A DNA stretch of 45,714 bases. Origin: Bacteroidales bacterium (GTDB lineage Bacteria; Bacteroidota; Bacteroidia; Bacteroidales; P3). The notes beneath the pieces are model-generated. The model ran no database searches and was not told the origin of the DNA. It saw only the letters and a program-made list of their open reading frames with translations. Position numbers and translations under genes: made by a program. Of the stretch, positions 16,180 to 24,651 are shown one piece after another; within the stretch, counting starts at the first letter, position 1, and every line of letters starts with the position of its first letter. The stretch lies in contig JAFSPS010000001.1 in NCBI GenBank assembly GCA_017451385.1, positions 1 through 45,714 of the forward strand, read 5' to 3'.

Positions 16180-17226
16180 ATGGCAGAGAATGATGAGAGA
16201 AGGACCGAGTTGTCGAGCTTGGGCGAGTTTGCACTGATACACCGCCTCACCGATGACTTTCCATTGCACAACGACAGCAGTTTCCGCGGCATAGGTGACG
16301 ACTGTGCCGTGATAGGCACGGGGCGGCATAAGACGCTCGTCACCACGCAGACTATGGCGGAAGGTGTCGCTTTTGATATGACATTCACCCCGTTGCGTCA
16401 TCTGGGATATAAGGCTGTCACCATAGCCTTGAGCAATATCGCCGCCATGAACGGTACGCCGCGGCAGGTGCTGGTGAGCATCGCCGTGAGCAACCGTTTC
16501 TCGTTGGAGGCCTTGGAGGAGCTCTATGCTGGCATACGCCTCTGTTGCGACCGCTACGATGTGGACCTCGTGGGGGGCGACACCTCCAGCAGCCGCTCAG
16601 GATTGGTGATAACCGTTACGGCGGTGGGCGAGGCAGAGGAGGGGGCTATCACTTACCGCAGCGGCGCACATGAGAAGGACCTCATCTGCGTCAGCGGCGA
16701 CCTCGGCAGTGCCTACAGCGGGCTGCTCATCCTTGAACGCGAGAAGGTTACCTTCCAAGCCGACCCCAACTTCAAGCCACAGCTGGACGAATACAGCTAT
16801 GTGCTGGAACGCTACCTCAAGCCGGAGCCGCGTCTCGACATCGTCGAGCGGCTGCGTCAGCGCGGGATAGTACCTACATCAATGATTGATGTCAGCGACG
16901 GTCTCGCCAGCGAGCTGCTGCACCTCTGCGACCTCTCGGAGTGCGGATGCGAGGTCTATGAGGAGCGACTGCCCATAGACTATCAGACATCGCGCGTATG
17001 CAGCGAGATGAGCAAGAACATGCTGCCTGTGAGCAACGCCCTCAACGGCGGCGAGGACTACGAACTGCTCTTCACCGTGGCGCAGAGCGACTACGAGCGC
17101 ATCAAAGACCTCGAAGGCATACACATCATAGGCTATATGACAGAAAAAGGTGCACCTGCCGTCATGGTGACACCGCAGAACACCACCATTACCCTGCGCG
17201 CGCAAGGCTGGCAAGCCAACGTGTGA
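16180..17226 (+). CDS. thiL: Thiamine-monophosphate kinase ThiL
   Basis: A 348-residue cytoplasmic enzyme that makes thiamine diphosphate from thiamine monophosphate and ATP. It belongs to the PurM/AIR-synthase-like superfamily. Visible motifs: GIGDDCAVIG (about 37-46, Mg-binding acidic pair), VAFDMTFTPLRHLGYKAV, ALSNIAAMNG, DLVGGDTSSSRSGLVITVTA, MIDVSDGLASELLHLC (near 236-251) and NGGEDYELLF. Length is normal. It sits between the methyltransferase gene and pcm on the plus strand and is probably cotranscribed with pcm, whose start lies 44 bp downstream. Confidence 0.94.
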   Translation: MAENDERRTELSSLGEFALIHRLTDDFPLHNDSSFRGIGDDCAVIGTGRHKTLVTTQTMAEGVAFDMTFTPLRHLGYKAVTIALSNIAAMNGTPRQVLVSIAVSNRFSLEALEELYAGIRLCCDRYDVDLVGGDTSSSRSGLVITVTAVGEAEEGAITYRSGAHEKDLICVSGDLGSAYSGLLILEREKVTFQADPNFKPQLDEYSYVLERYLKPEPRLDIVERLRQRGIVPTSMIDVSDGLASELLHLCDLSECGCEVYEERLPIDYQTSRVCSEMSKNMLPVSNALNGGEDYELLFTVAQSDYERIKDLEGIHIIGYMTEKGAPAVMVTPQNTTITLRAQGWQANV

Positions 17227-17270
17227 TAAGAGCCTTTTATTCATATAGTATCACCATTCACCATCTCATT

Positions 17271-17954
17271 ATGCCTTCACCCACTAACTATACCGACACT
17301 TATCTTGACAAAGGCCGTCGCAAACGCATGTGCGAAGAGCTGAAGCGGCACGGCATCAGCGATGCCCTCGTGCTTGCCGCTATGGGCGAGGTGCCGCGCC
17401 ATTGGTTTCTCGACCCATCCATAGGCGCCAACGCTTATGAAGACCATGCTGTGCCTATAGGGTGCGACCAGACCATCTCGCGGCCCTCCACCGTGGCCAT
17501 GCAGAGCCAGCTGCTCGCTGTCAAGAAAGACATGAAAGTGCTGGAGATAGGCACTGGCAGCGGCTATCAGACGGCGGTGCTCTGCGCCATGGGGGCCAAG
17601 GTTTTCAGCATCGAACGTCAGCATGGGCTGTTCGTAGAGACCAAGGTCAAGCTTCTCAAACTCGGCTACCGTGCCCAATGCTACTACGGCGACGGCTACA
17701 AGGGCACGCCGTCGCTCTCCAATGCCCCGTTCGACCGTATCATCATCACCTGCGGAGCCCCCTTCATCCCGCTGCCCCTCATGCAGCAGCTCAAGGTGGG
17801 CGGCATCATGGTGATTCCCGTTGGGGAGACGGAACAGGAGATGCTGCGCGTGACGAAGAACGGCGAGACGCAGGAAGAGTGGGTGGTAGAGAAATGCGGC
17901 ACAGGCAGCTACCGTTTTGTCCCCATGCTCGAAGGCCGCCAAGTGAATCGATAA
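17271..17954 (+). CDS. pcm: Protein-L-isoaspartate O-methyltransferase
   Basis: A 227-residue repair enzyme that methylates isoaspartyl residues in aged proteins using S-adenosylmethionine. The class I methyltransferase fold shows AVPIGCDQTISRPSTVA (the family's substrate-binding segment with the conserved Ser), LEIGTGSGYQTAVL (motif I), KVFSIERQHGLF (motif II) and FDRIIITCGAPFIP. The start is the ATG at 17271 (MPSPTNYTDTYLDKGRRK); the frame is open further upstream into thiL but that part is not homologous. It is the last gene of this plus-strand run, facing hsdR. Confidence 0.93.
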   Translation: MPSPTNYTDTYLDKGRRKRMCEELKRHGISDALVLAAMGEVPRHWFLDPSIGANAYEDHAVPIGCDQTISRPSTVAMQSQLLAVKKDMKVLEIGTGSGYQTAVLCAMGAKVFSIERQHGLFVETKVKLLKLGYRAQCYYGDGYKGTPSLSNAPFDRIIITCGAPFIPLPLMQQLKVGGIMVIPVGETEQEMLRVTKNGETQEEWVVEKCGTGSYRFVPMLEGRQVNR

Positions 17955-18015
17955 CCGTCACGGACACTCAAAATATGGGATTTAAGGGGCAGAAAGAGCT
18001 GTCCGCAGTCTAAAA

Positions 18016-18083
18016 ATTACCGCAACGTGCGGTAAGCAGGCAATATGGTAGTGCAGCAATCATTACCCCAGCGCGGTATCATA
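18016..18083. terminator. Paired hairpins between convergent pcm and hsdR
   Basis: TTACCGCA-ACG-TGCGGTAA (18017-18035) is a perfect 8-bp stem with a 3-base loop. A related imperfect copy (ATTACCCCAGCGCGGTAT, about 18062-18079) follows. They lie between convergent genes and may terminate or buffer transcription from both sides, although the T-runs are poor. Confidence 0.45.
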
Positions 18084-21000
18084 TCATTCTGACGACTCGG
18101 CGGCCATCGGTAGGTCACTCTCATCTATTTGATGGTACGCCTCAACAAGATACATCTTTGGTCCTGCGACAACATTTTCATCATCGTCTGCCCATTTGTT
18201 GCACTGTGCCATTACCGTTTCCAGTGCTTTTTCCTGTCCTTCTGGAGGGTACCCGTATTTCTTCAGCAGCCGTTTCACCAGCACGCGCATCTTGGCACGG
18301 GCTGTCTCCTTTCGATTCCAGTCTATAGTGCGGTTGCGGCGCAGCTGCTCGGTCAGTTCATGGGTGAGTGCCACAAACTGCTCGTCGGAGTACGCCTCGC
18401 GTATTCCTTCCGGAGAGCTGAGCGCATCATAGAAAGCTTTTTCCTCAACGGTCAGCCCCAGTTTGTTGCTTTCCTCCTCATTCTGCTTGATTTCCTCTGC
18501 CATCTTCAGAAGTTCCTCAATGACCTCTTCATTGGTAAGCATCCCTTTCAAATAGTTGGAAAGAGCCATATTCAGCAGGTCTGAGAACTTCTTGCTCTGC
18601 ACCACGTTGGTTCGCTCGAAGTTGTGGATGCGCTCCTTCAACAAGCGTTCCAACAGTTTCACTGCCAAGTTCTTCTCTTTCATCTTCCGTATTTCTTTTT
18701 GGAATGCTTCTTCAAAGAGTGAAAAGTTTGCGCCTTCCGACTTAAAGAGGTTGATGACGCCCTGGCTATGGATGCTCTGTTCTAACAAATGGCTGATGCG
18801 CTCGTTAATGTCCTGCTTGGTAATCTTACCCTTCTGTGCCAATCTTGCCAGCAGCACACGCACGGCATCCATGAAGGCTACCTCCTGTTTCTCCTGTGGC
18901 TCTGCTAACGAGCGACAAAGGGTTAGCGCATTATGAAGTATTTGGCTTTCCTTCATAAAGTTCTTCATCTGCTCTGCTCGCTGTGGAGCCAGCATGAAGT
19001 TGACACCACCCTTAATAACCTGCGCCCGTTCAGTGTCAGTGCCACTATAGAAGCCGCTGTAGTCAAAGCCGTAGAGCAAGTCGCGGCATATCTCTAGCTT
19101 CTCTTGGAATTTCACGCGGGCCGTCTTGTTGATGTCAGGGTCACCAAATTGCTGACGGTCGCGCTGGGTGTAGTCCTGCATAGCCTGTTTCAATGCTCCT
19201 GCTATGCCCACATAGTCAACAATCAAACCACCTTCCTTCTCAGGGAACACACGGTTGACACGGGCGATGGCCTGCATCAGGTTATGCCCCTTCATCGGCT
19301 TATATACATACATCGTTGCCAGCGAAGGCACATCAAAACCGGTCAGCCACATGTCCACTACTATAGCAATTTTCATGGGCGATGAGTCATCCTTGAAAAG
19401 GGCTGCATACTCCTTGTTCATCTTAGGCTGTATCACATCGTGCCACTCTTCCTTATCCGTATTGGCAGCACTGGCCACCACATGAACTTTCTCCGTCCAT
19501 TCGGGGCGAAGTTCCAGCATCTTACGATATATCTTCACCGCCGCCTCCTTGTTATACGCCACAATCATGGCCTTGCCCGTCAACTCCTGTTGGCGGTTCT
19601 TCTCATAATGCTCTATGATGTCGCGGCAAAGGCTGTCGATGGTATCAGGATGACAGAGTATCTGCTTGATGCCGCTGTTATCCTGCCGTGCCTTATTGAT
19701 TTGTTCCTCGGTAGCACCTTCTTCTGCCAGTCGGTCAAACTCATCATCCAGTTTCCTCAGCACATCCTCATCCAGCTTCAGATTGACCACACGACTCTCG
19801 TAATAGACAGGACGTGTGGCACCATCCTCCACTGCTTGTGTCATGTCATACACATCGATGTAGTCGCCGAACACCTCCTTGGTGTCGCGGTCGGCTTCAC
19901 TGATAGGCGTACCCGTAAAACCTATGAACGATGCATTAGGCAGCGCCTCACGCATCAACAGCGCATAGCCTTTCTTCATGCGCTCGGCTTTCACGTCCCA
20001 ATGTTCGTCACCATACTGTGAGCGGTGGGCTTCGTCGGTGATCACGATGATGTTCTCACGCTCTGACAACAAGCCTGTTCCTTCCTCAAACTTCTGTATC
20101 GTAGTGAAGATGATGCCGCCCGTCTGCAGGTCTTTCAGCTTGCGCACCAAATCTTCGCGTCCGGCAGTCTTTGTCAGCTTTCCTTTTTCGTTCAGGTCGA
20201 AGCCTACGCGCTGCGGTTCCTGCCGCAGGAACTTCTGACAACCTGCAAACTGCTCATACAGTTGCTGATCCAGGTCGTTGCGGTCTGTCACCACTACTAC
20301 AGTGCATTGAGGAAACTGCTGAATCAGCCTATGGACATAGAACACCATCGACAGCGACTTTCCACTGCCCTGTGTGTGCCAGAATACACCAATCTTGCCA
20401 TTGCCGCCAATTGCCTCGTGCGTCTTGGCAACAGCCTTGTTGACGGCAAAGTATTGGTGATAGGCTGCCATAATCTTTGCTGTGCGTCCGTCTTTATGGT
20501 CGAAGTACAGGAAGTTTTGCAATATGTCAATCAACCTCTCCCTGCGGAAGATGCCTTCAAAGAATGTCTCATAGTCAATGACCTCAGCAGATTCAGAAAC
20601 ACCGTCACGGCTCTTCCATTCCATATAGCGGTTCTGATTGGCGGTGAGTGTTCCGGCTTTCGTGGTCAGCATGTCGCTGGTCACGGAGAAGGCGTTATAG
20701 ACAAACAGCGAGGGACATTTCTGCTGATACTGCTTGATTTGCAGATAGGCATCGTCTTCCTCCACATTATCGTTGGCAGGCGATTTCAGCTCTATCACCA
20801 CCAACGGCAGACCATTCACGAAGACAACGATGTCGCAGCGTATCTTCTCTTTCTCTACGACGCGCCACTGGTTGCATACTTTGAACAAGTTCTGTGTGGG
20901 ATGTTCGAAGTTCATCAGCCGCACAAGTGCCGTCTGGTTACGTCCATCGGTCACAAACTTTACCTCCACACCATTTTGCAGGTAGTCCATCATCTGCTCA

Positions 21001-21239
21001 TTGCGCTGCTCCAGCGTGCCCTCGTTCACATGGGTCACGATACGGTAAGCCTCTGTCAGCACCTCATCGCTCATCTTCGGGTTCAGCTTGCGCAATGATT
21101 GTTGCAGGTCAGCCACATACCACGGCTCGCGGAAGTCTCGTTCCACGTTGTAGCCACACTCATACTGGTAGCCCATTCGCTTGAAAAGGTCTATCAGTGT
21201 CTGCTCGTAGCTGTCTTCTGTGAATTGGTTGATGCTCAT
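18084..21239 (-). CDS. hsdR: Type I restriction enzyme, R subunit
   Basis: A 1051-residue subunit that cleaves and translocates DNA for the type I restriction complex. Order of domains: an N-terminal PD-(D/E)XK nuclease with IRCDIVVFVNGLPL and VVIELKSPA (about 132-155, Asp, Glu and Lys of the active site); SF2 helicase motifs with Walker A WHTQGSGKS (about 288), DEAHRSQYG (about 403), IGFTGTPIS (about 438) and a later TGFDVPSLATMYV; then a helical C-terminal region that docks to the methylase core. Length is normal for this class. The start overlaps the hsdS stop by four bases (21236-21239), so the two are translationally coupled. It is the last gene of the operon and looks intact. Confidence 0.95.
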   Translation of the reverse strand: MSINQFTEDSYEQTLIDLFKRMGYQYECGYNVERDFREPWYVADLQQSLRKLNPKMSDEVLTEAYRIVTHVNEGTLEQRNEQMMDYLQNGVEVKFVTDGRNQTALVRLMNFEHPTQNLFKVCNQWRVVEKEKIRCDIVVFVNGLPLVVIELKSPANDNVEEDDAYLQIKQYQQKCPSLFVYNAFSVTSDMLTTKAGTLTANQNRYMEWKSRDGVSESAEVIDYETFFEGIFRRERLIDILQNFLYFDHKDGRTAKIMAAYHQYFAVNKAVAKTHEAIGGNGKIGVFWHTQGSGKSLSMVFYVHRLIQQFPQCTVVVVTDRNDLDQQLYEQFAGCQKFLRQEPQRVGFDLNEKGKLTKTAGREDLVRKLKDLQTGGIIFTTIQKFEEGTGLLSERENIIVITDEAHRSQYGDEHWDVKAERMKKGYALLMREALPNASFIGFTGTPISEADRDTKEVFGDYIDVYDMTQAVEDGATRPVYYESRVVNLKLDEDVLRKLDDEFDRLAEEGATEEQINKARQDNSGIKQILCHPDTIDSLCRDIIEHYEKNRQQELTGKAMIVAYNKEAAVKIYRKMLELRPEWTEKVHVVASAANTDKEEWHDVIQPKMNKEYAALFKDDSSPMKIAIVVDMWLTGFDVPSLATMYVYKPMKGHNLMQAIARVNRVFPEKEGGLIVDYVGIAGALKQAMQDYTQRDRQQFGDPDINKTARVKFQEKLEICRDLLYGFDYSGFYSGTDTERAQVIKGGVNFMLAPQRAEQMKNFMKESQILHNALTLCRSLAEPQEKQEVAFMDAVRVLLARLAQKGKITKQDINERISHLLEQSIHSQGVINLFKSEGANFSLFEEAFQKEIRKMKEKNLAVKLLERLLKERIHNFERTNVVQSKKFSDLLNMALSNYLKGMLTNEEVIEELLKMAEEIKQNEEESNKLGLTVEEKAFYDALSSPEGIREAYSDEQFVALTHELTEQLRRNRTIDWNRKETARAKMRVLVKRLLKKYGYPPEGQEKALETVMAQCNKWADDDENVVAGPKMYLVEAYHQIDESDLPMAAESSE

Positions 21240-22390
21240 ATCGCGTTTTCTATTTCGTTTACTTTAAGTTCGCCTGACATCAAGCGAGGAAGAAGGGTGT
21301 CGCGAAGAGAGGCAAGACGGCGTGATTCTATCTTATTTGAAATGATTTGGCGATGTAGCGGTTTCATCATCGTATCAATCGCAGCCATGCTTGTTCCGTC
21401 AGGTACTACAACTTTAGCTTTGTCAAGTTCACCTCTTTTTATATGTCCCATGGTAACGGCTTTATCTTTTGCAATATGGATAAAGTTGTCAAGATGGTGC
21501 TTTGTCCATTGGTATGCAAACCAATGAGGATAATCTTTAGGCTCTACGACAAACAGATGTTGATTTAATCCACATTTGCCTCCACACCATACTTTAACCA
21601 TAAGCGTGCCAGACCATGAGAAGATAATGTCTCCATCGCCAATGATGTATTTCTCACCGATTAAGGACGGCGAGCACAATTCAGAACTATCGTCAGTGTT
21701 GCCTTGCCCGAGCTCTTTTATTTTCAGAACAGGTAAGCCCTTTTCTCCTTCTATTGGGCGGTATTTCTGCATTGCTAAGCCATTGATGTAATCTGCAATG
21801 GCTGATAAAGATACGACTCCCCAAGCTTTGGGAATTAAGCCCAACTCCGTCTCTTCAAGTTCTCCATCTTTAAAGGGCTCAAAGTCCACGAACCAAGATT
21901 TGAACAATGCCTGAGCCTGCTGCTCTAAATTATCATTTATCCGCCTATTAATCTCGATTTTGTCGTCAAGGGATTTGAGAATTGAAACGATTTTGTCTTG
22001 TGTGAACTTTGACGGAAGTAAGATATCAACATCTTCAATAATGGGAACTGTAAGACTTGGTACGGCAGAGCCTACATTAAGACTTGCAAAGTCCTTTTTG
22101 CATACTGAATAGTAAATAAATAGTGGATTTGCGACCTCGATATTTATGATTGTCCAGAACATTGTGTCAACAGTCCAAAAAGGCTTGTCAGAATAAATGA
22201 TATTATTCAAACTTCCTTTTCTTGGAATTAAAATTGACGGACCTTCAGATATCGGACGCTCACCATAGCGTATAATTCCTCCACTGCCATAAATCGGTAT
22301 ATTACCATCTGCTAATTGCTTATGGTCTTTTCCGTATTTGATAGTCAAGACCTCTCCCAATTTATATTCTTTCCATTCTTCCATGGTCAA
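21236..22390 (-). CDS. hsdS: Type I restriction-modification specificity subunit
   Basis: A 384-residue protein with two target-recognition domains that read the two halves of the split recognition site. The first domain (about 5-150) is followed by a conserved helix, KIVSILKSLDDKIEINRRIN, and the linker ALFKSWFVDFEPF. The second domain (about 200-345) ends with the matching helix and RLASLRDTLLPRLMSGEL. Both halves are intact and the length is normal. It overlaps hsdR and the upstream yhcG-like gene by four bases each. Only one hsdS is present, although a tyrosine recombinase sits in the same operon; no second or partial hsdS was seen in the window. Confidence 0.94.
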   Translation of the reverse strand: MTMEEWKEYKLGEVLTIKYGKDHKQLADGNIPIYGSGGIIRYGERPISEGPSILIPRKGSLNNIIYSDKPFWTVDTMFWTIINIEVANPLFIYYSVCKKDFASLNVGSAVPSLTVPIIEDVDILLPSKFTQDKIVSILKSLDDKIEINRRINDNLEQQAQALFKSWFVDFEPFKDGELEETELGLIPKAWGVVSLSAIADYINGLAMQKYRPIEGEKGLPVLKIKELGQGNTDDSSELCSPSLIGEKYIIGDGDIIFSWSGTLMVKVWCGGKCGLNQHLFVVEPKDYPHWFAYQWTKHHLDNFIHIAKDKAVTMGHIKRGELDKAKVVVPDGTSMAAIDTMMKPLHRQIISNKIESRRLASLRDTLLPRLMSGELKVNEIENAI

Positions 22391-23538
22391 TCCTCCTTAT
22401 GTTGCAGACGGAAGAATTCCTTCTGCTGTTCTATCTCGCGGCGTAGTTCCTCTTCTGTAGGCATATATGTGAGGTACTTGGCTGCAAATAGTTGGTCATT
22501 GTCATTCAGTATGGAATAGCGTGCAATGTCTTCGTCGGTTTCAGCACAAAGTAAGAGCCCAATGGTTGGGTTGTGTCCCTCTGGCCGCACCATCTCATCG
22601 TACATTCTCACATACATATCCATCTGCCCCACGTCTTGATGACGCAGTTTTGAAGTTTTGAGGTCGATAAGAACAAAACAGCGAAGATGATAATTATAAA
22701 ACACAAGGTCTATGTAATAATCTTCCTTCTCGGTATGAATATGTTTTTGGCGGTCAACAAAGGCAAAGCCTTTGCCTAATTCCATGAGAAACAGTACAAG
22801 ATGATCGATGATGCTTTGCTCCAACTTGCTTTCTGTGTAATCGGTGTTGTTTTTAAACCCAAGAAACTCTGCCACAACAGGGTTCTTCAGATATTCCAGT
22901 TTGTCTTGCAAAGGTGCTGTGAGCGTTTGCATTTCATGATGCACTATCTCTTGGTTCTGTGACTGCAACAGCCGATGGTAGTATTGCGAAGACACGTTGC
23001 GCTGCAAGGTGCGTGTACTCCACATTTCGCGTGCTGCCTCTTGCTCATACCATACCCTACCTCTATCCGTATTCTCCTGCAAAATAATACGGTAATGAGT
23101 CCATGACAGTCGAATAGGCGATTGTGAACGCAGTGAGTTCAAAATGTCAAAATCCTCCACAGTTTTTCCACGCAACGCGTGGAAAATGTTGTCGTAAGGG
23201 TTCTCTGTTGATTTTCCACTCAATGCGTGGAAAAAGTCTGGCCAAGCGACATAGAAGCCGACATAGTTATAGAGATTGGTCTTTGTAAATCCTGTTTTGT
23301 ATCTTGCGGTCAATCCTTTTGACAATTGTTTGATAATCTGTTCACCATATTCTGCACGCTGACACTGCAGTACTTCATGCTGAATGCGCATGCCTAACAG
23401 CCAATTTCGCTTGATAAGTGTTTCATTAACCAAACGGTAAGCGAAAGCTTGAGCTTGATCTATAATCAGACATGCATCCTGAAACAGCTCATTATTCTGC
23501 TGTTCAGCCATCATTGTAGTGCTTTTGTTCTCTTCCAT
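22387..23538 (-). CDS. YhcG/DUF1016-family PDDEXK nuclease
   Basis: A 383-residue protein of the YhcG-like family. The N-terminal DUF1016 helical part (about 15-190) carries RNWLLGMRIQHEVLQ and LSWTHYRIIL. The C-terminal PD-(D/E)XK domain shows FLGFKNNTDYTESKLEQSII, KEDYYIDLVFYNYHLRCFVL (catalytic Asp) and LIDLKTSKL, with the catalytic Lys in the D-L-K arrangement. Such proteins are often found inside type I restriction operons, where their role is unclear; nucleic-acid cleavage or protection of the complex are possibilities. The segment FFHALSGKS...IFHALRGKT (about 102-126) is repetitive and is encoded by two palindromes, described separately. It overlaps hsdS by four bases. Confidence 0.88.
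   Translation of the reverse strand: MEENKSTTMMAEQQNNELFQDACLIIDQAQAFAYRLVNETLIKRNWLLGMRIQHEVLQCQRAEYGEQIIKQLSKGLTARYKTGFTKTNLYNYVGFYVAWPDFFHALSGKSTENPYDNIFHALRGKTVEDFDILNSLRSQSPIRLSWTHYRIILQENTDRGRVWYEQEAAREMWSTRTLQRNVSSQYYHRLLQSQNQEIVHHEMQTLTAPLQDKLEYLKNPVVAEFLGFKNNTDYTESKLEQSIIDHLVLFLMELGKGFAFVDRQKHIHTEKEDYYIDLVFYNYHLRCFVLIDLKTSKLRHQDVGQMDMYVRMYDEMVRPEGHNPTIGLLLCAETDEDIARYSILNDNDQLFAAKYLTYMPTEEELRREIEQQKEFFRLQHKED
23164..23186. repeat. In-frame palindrome 1 in the yhcG-like gene
   Basis: TTTTCCACGC-AAC-GCGTGGAAAA is a perfect inverted repeat with 10-bp arms, encoding the FHALRGK segment on the minus strand. It is repeated 48 bp (16 codons) away, so both lie in the same frame. Confidence 0.8.
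23212..23234. repeat. In-frame palindrome 2 in the yhcG-like gene
   Basis: TTTTCCAC-TCAATGC-GTGGAAAA has 8-bp perfect arms and differs from palindrome 1 at only a few central positions. It encodes the related FHALSGK segment. Confidence 0.75.
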
Positions 23539-23605
23539 AAATGAGAATTTACATATTCATTGTTCTGCTCTTAGCCCCCCCTTCAGCAAAGCCTTTTCAG
23601 TTGGC

Positions 23606-24598
23606 TCAGCTGATGAAGCGCCGATGAGAAAGTTTTACGTTGTTTTGACTCACCATCGCATAGTGCATGGTGGTGTCTATCTTCACGTGGCCTAATAGTT
23701 TCTGTACTTGTTCGACGGGCATACCCTTATCAATAGCCATTGTCGCCAGTGTACGACGGAACTTGTGAGGATGCACTCGAGGCACGTTGGCTTCACGACC
23801 AATCTTGCGCAAGCGAACCTCCACACCAGAAATCTGCAACCGTTTCTGTGGATCGTTGAGCGACACAAACAGTGCCTCGTTCTGGTCGCTTCGCTCATTC
23901 AGGTACTGCAGGAGATGAATTTTTGCACGAGCATTGAAATAGACGATGCGCTGTTTGTTTCCTTTCCCGAATACCACACATTCACGCTCCGTGAAGTTAA
24001 TGTCCTCACGGTTGAGCTTCACCAACTCGCCAACACGCATTCCTGTGGATGCCAGAAGGTCAATCATAGCAAGGTCGCGTGAACGTGTGCAAGTGTCACG
24101 AATACTCTCTAACGACTCGTCTGAAAGTATCTCACGAACTTGTGTGCCGGTCTTTACTTTGTGGATGCGACGCACAGGATTCTTCAAGATATAGTCCTCC
24201 TCTTCAAGCCAAGAGAAGAATGAAGAGAAGATGCGACGCACGTTGTCAACTGTTACCTTCGTAGCATTATGCTTCTGCTGGAATACGGCCAGATATGCCC
24301 TAATGTCCTCAGTTGTATAATCGGTAAAACGTTTGGGCATGTTATCAGCAAGCTGCTTGATGGTGTTGCCATAATAGCGAATGGTGGGCTGGCTACATCC
24401 CTCCACCTGCTTGGCAGAGAGGAAAGCCTTCAGCAGCGTTTCGTTGGATGTAGCCAACGATGGCGCCTGTTCTTCGCCCATGCTGACGGTGTACTTGCTG
24501 ATGGACTTCAGCAATACTCCATTCAGTTTTGCTAATTGTTCAACACTCAGAATGTCTGTCATTGCATTGCTGATTTCTAAAATAAGTTTCTCTTTCAT
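23606..24598 (-). CDS. Tyrosine recombinase (integrase) inside the hsd operon
   Basis: A 330-residue site-specific recombinase of the XerC/D-like class. An N-terminal SAM-like core-binding domain (about 45-150) precedes the catalytic domain with the full set of residues: Arg in STGMRVGELV (about 193), Lys in FGKGNKQRIV, His278 and Arg281 in HKFRRTLATMA, His304 in KLLGHVKIDTTMHYA and nucleophile Tyr313. It therefore looks active. In many Bacteroidetes type I loci a recombinase in this place inverts hsdS segments to switch specificity; here no second hsdS is visible, so its substrate is not evident. It lies 53 bp downstream of hsdM and 67 bp upstream of the yhcG-like gene. Confidence 0.92.
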   Translation of the reverse strand: MKEKLILEISNAMTDILSVEQLAKLNGVLLKSISKYTVSMGEEQAPSLATSNETLLKAFLSAKQVEGCSQPTIRYYGNTIKQLADNMPKRFTDYTTEDIRAYLAVFQQKHNATKVTVDNVRRIFSSFFSWLEEEDYILKNPVRRIHKVKTGTQVREILSDESLESIRDTCTRSRDLAMIDLLASTGMRVGELVKLNREDINFTERECVVFGKGNKQRIVYFNARAKIHLLQYLNERSDQNEALFVSLNDPQKRLQISGVEVRLRKIGREANVPRVHPHKFRRTLATMAIDKGMPVEQVQKLLGHVKIDTTMHYAMVSQNNVKLSHRRFIS

Positions 24599-24651
24599 TG
24601 TTCTTCGATATTATGATGTGATAGATAATAGCGAAGAATGTGTTTTGCGCT

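Noticed and set aside
16998-17270. An N-terminal extension of Pcm reading back into thiL.
   Set aside because: The extension overlaps the conserved C-terminal part of ThiL and lacks family similarity; the ATG at 17271 gives a normal Pcm.
23164-23234. Two palindromes 48 bp apart considered as recombinase crossover sites or CRISPR repeats.
   Set aside because: They lie inside a conserved coding frame in direct order and only two copies exist. A recombinase site is possible but nothing in the sequence supports it over an in-frame repeat.
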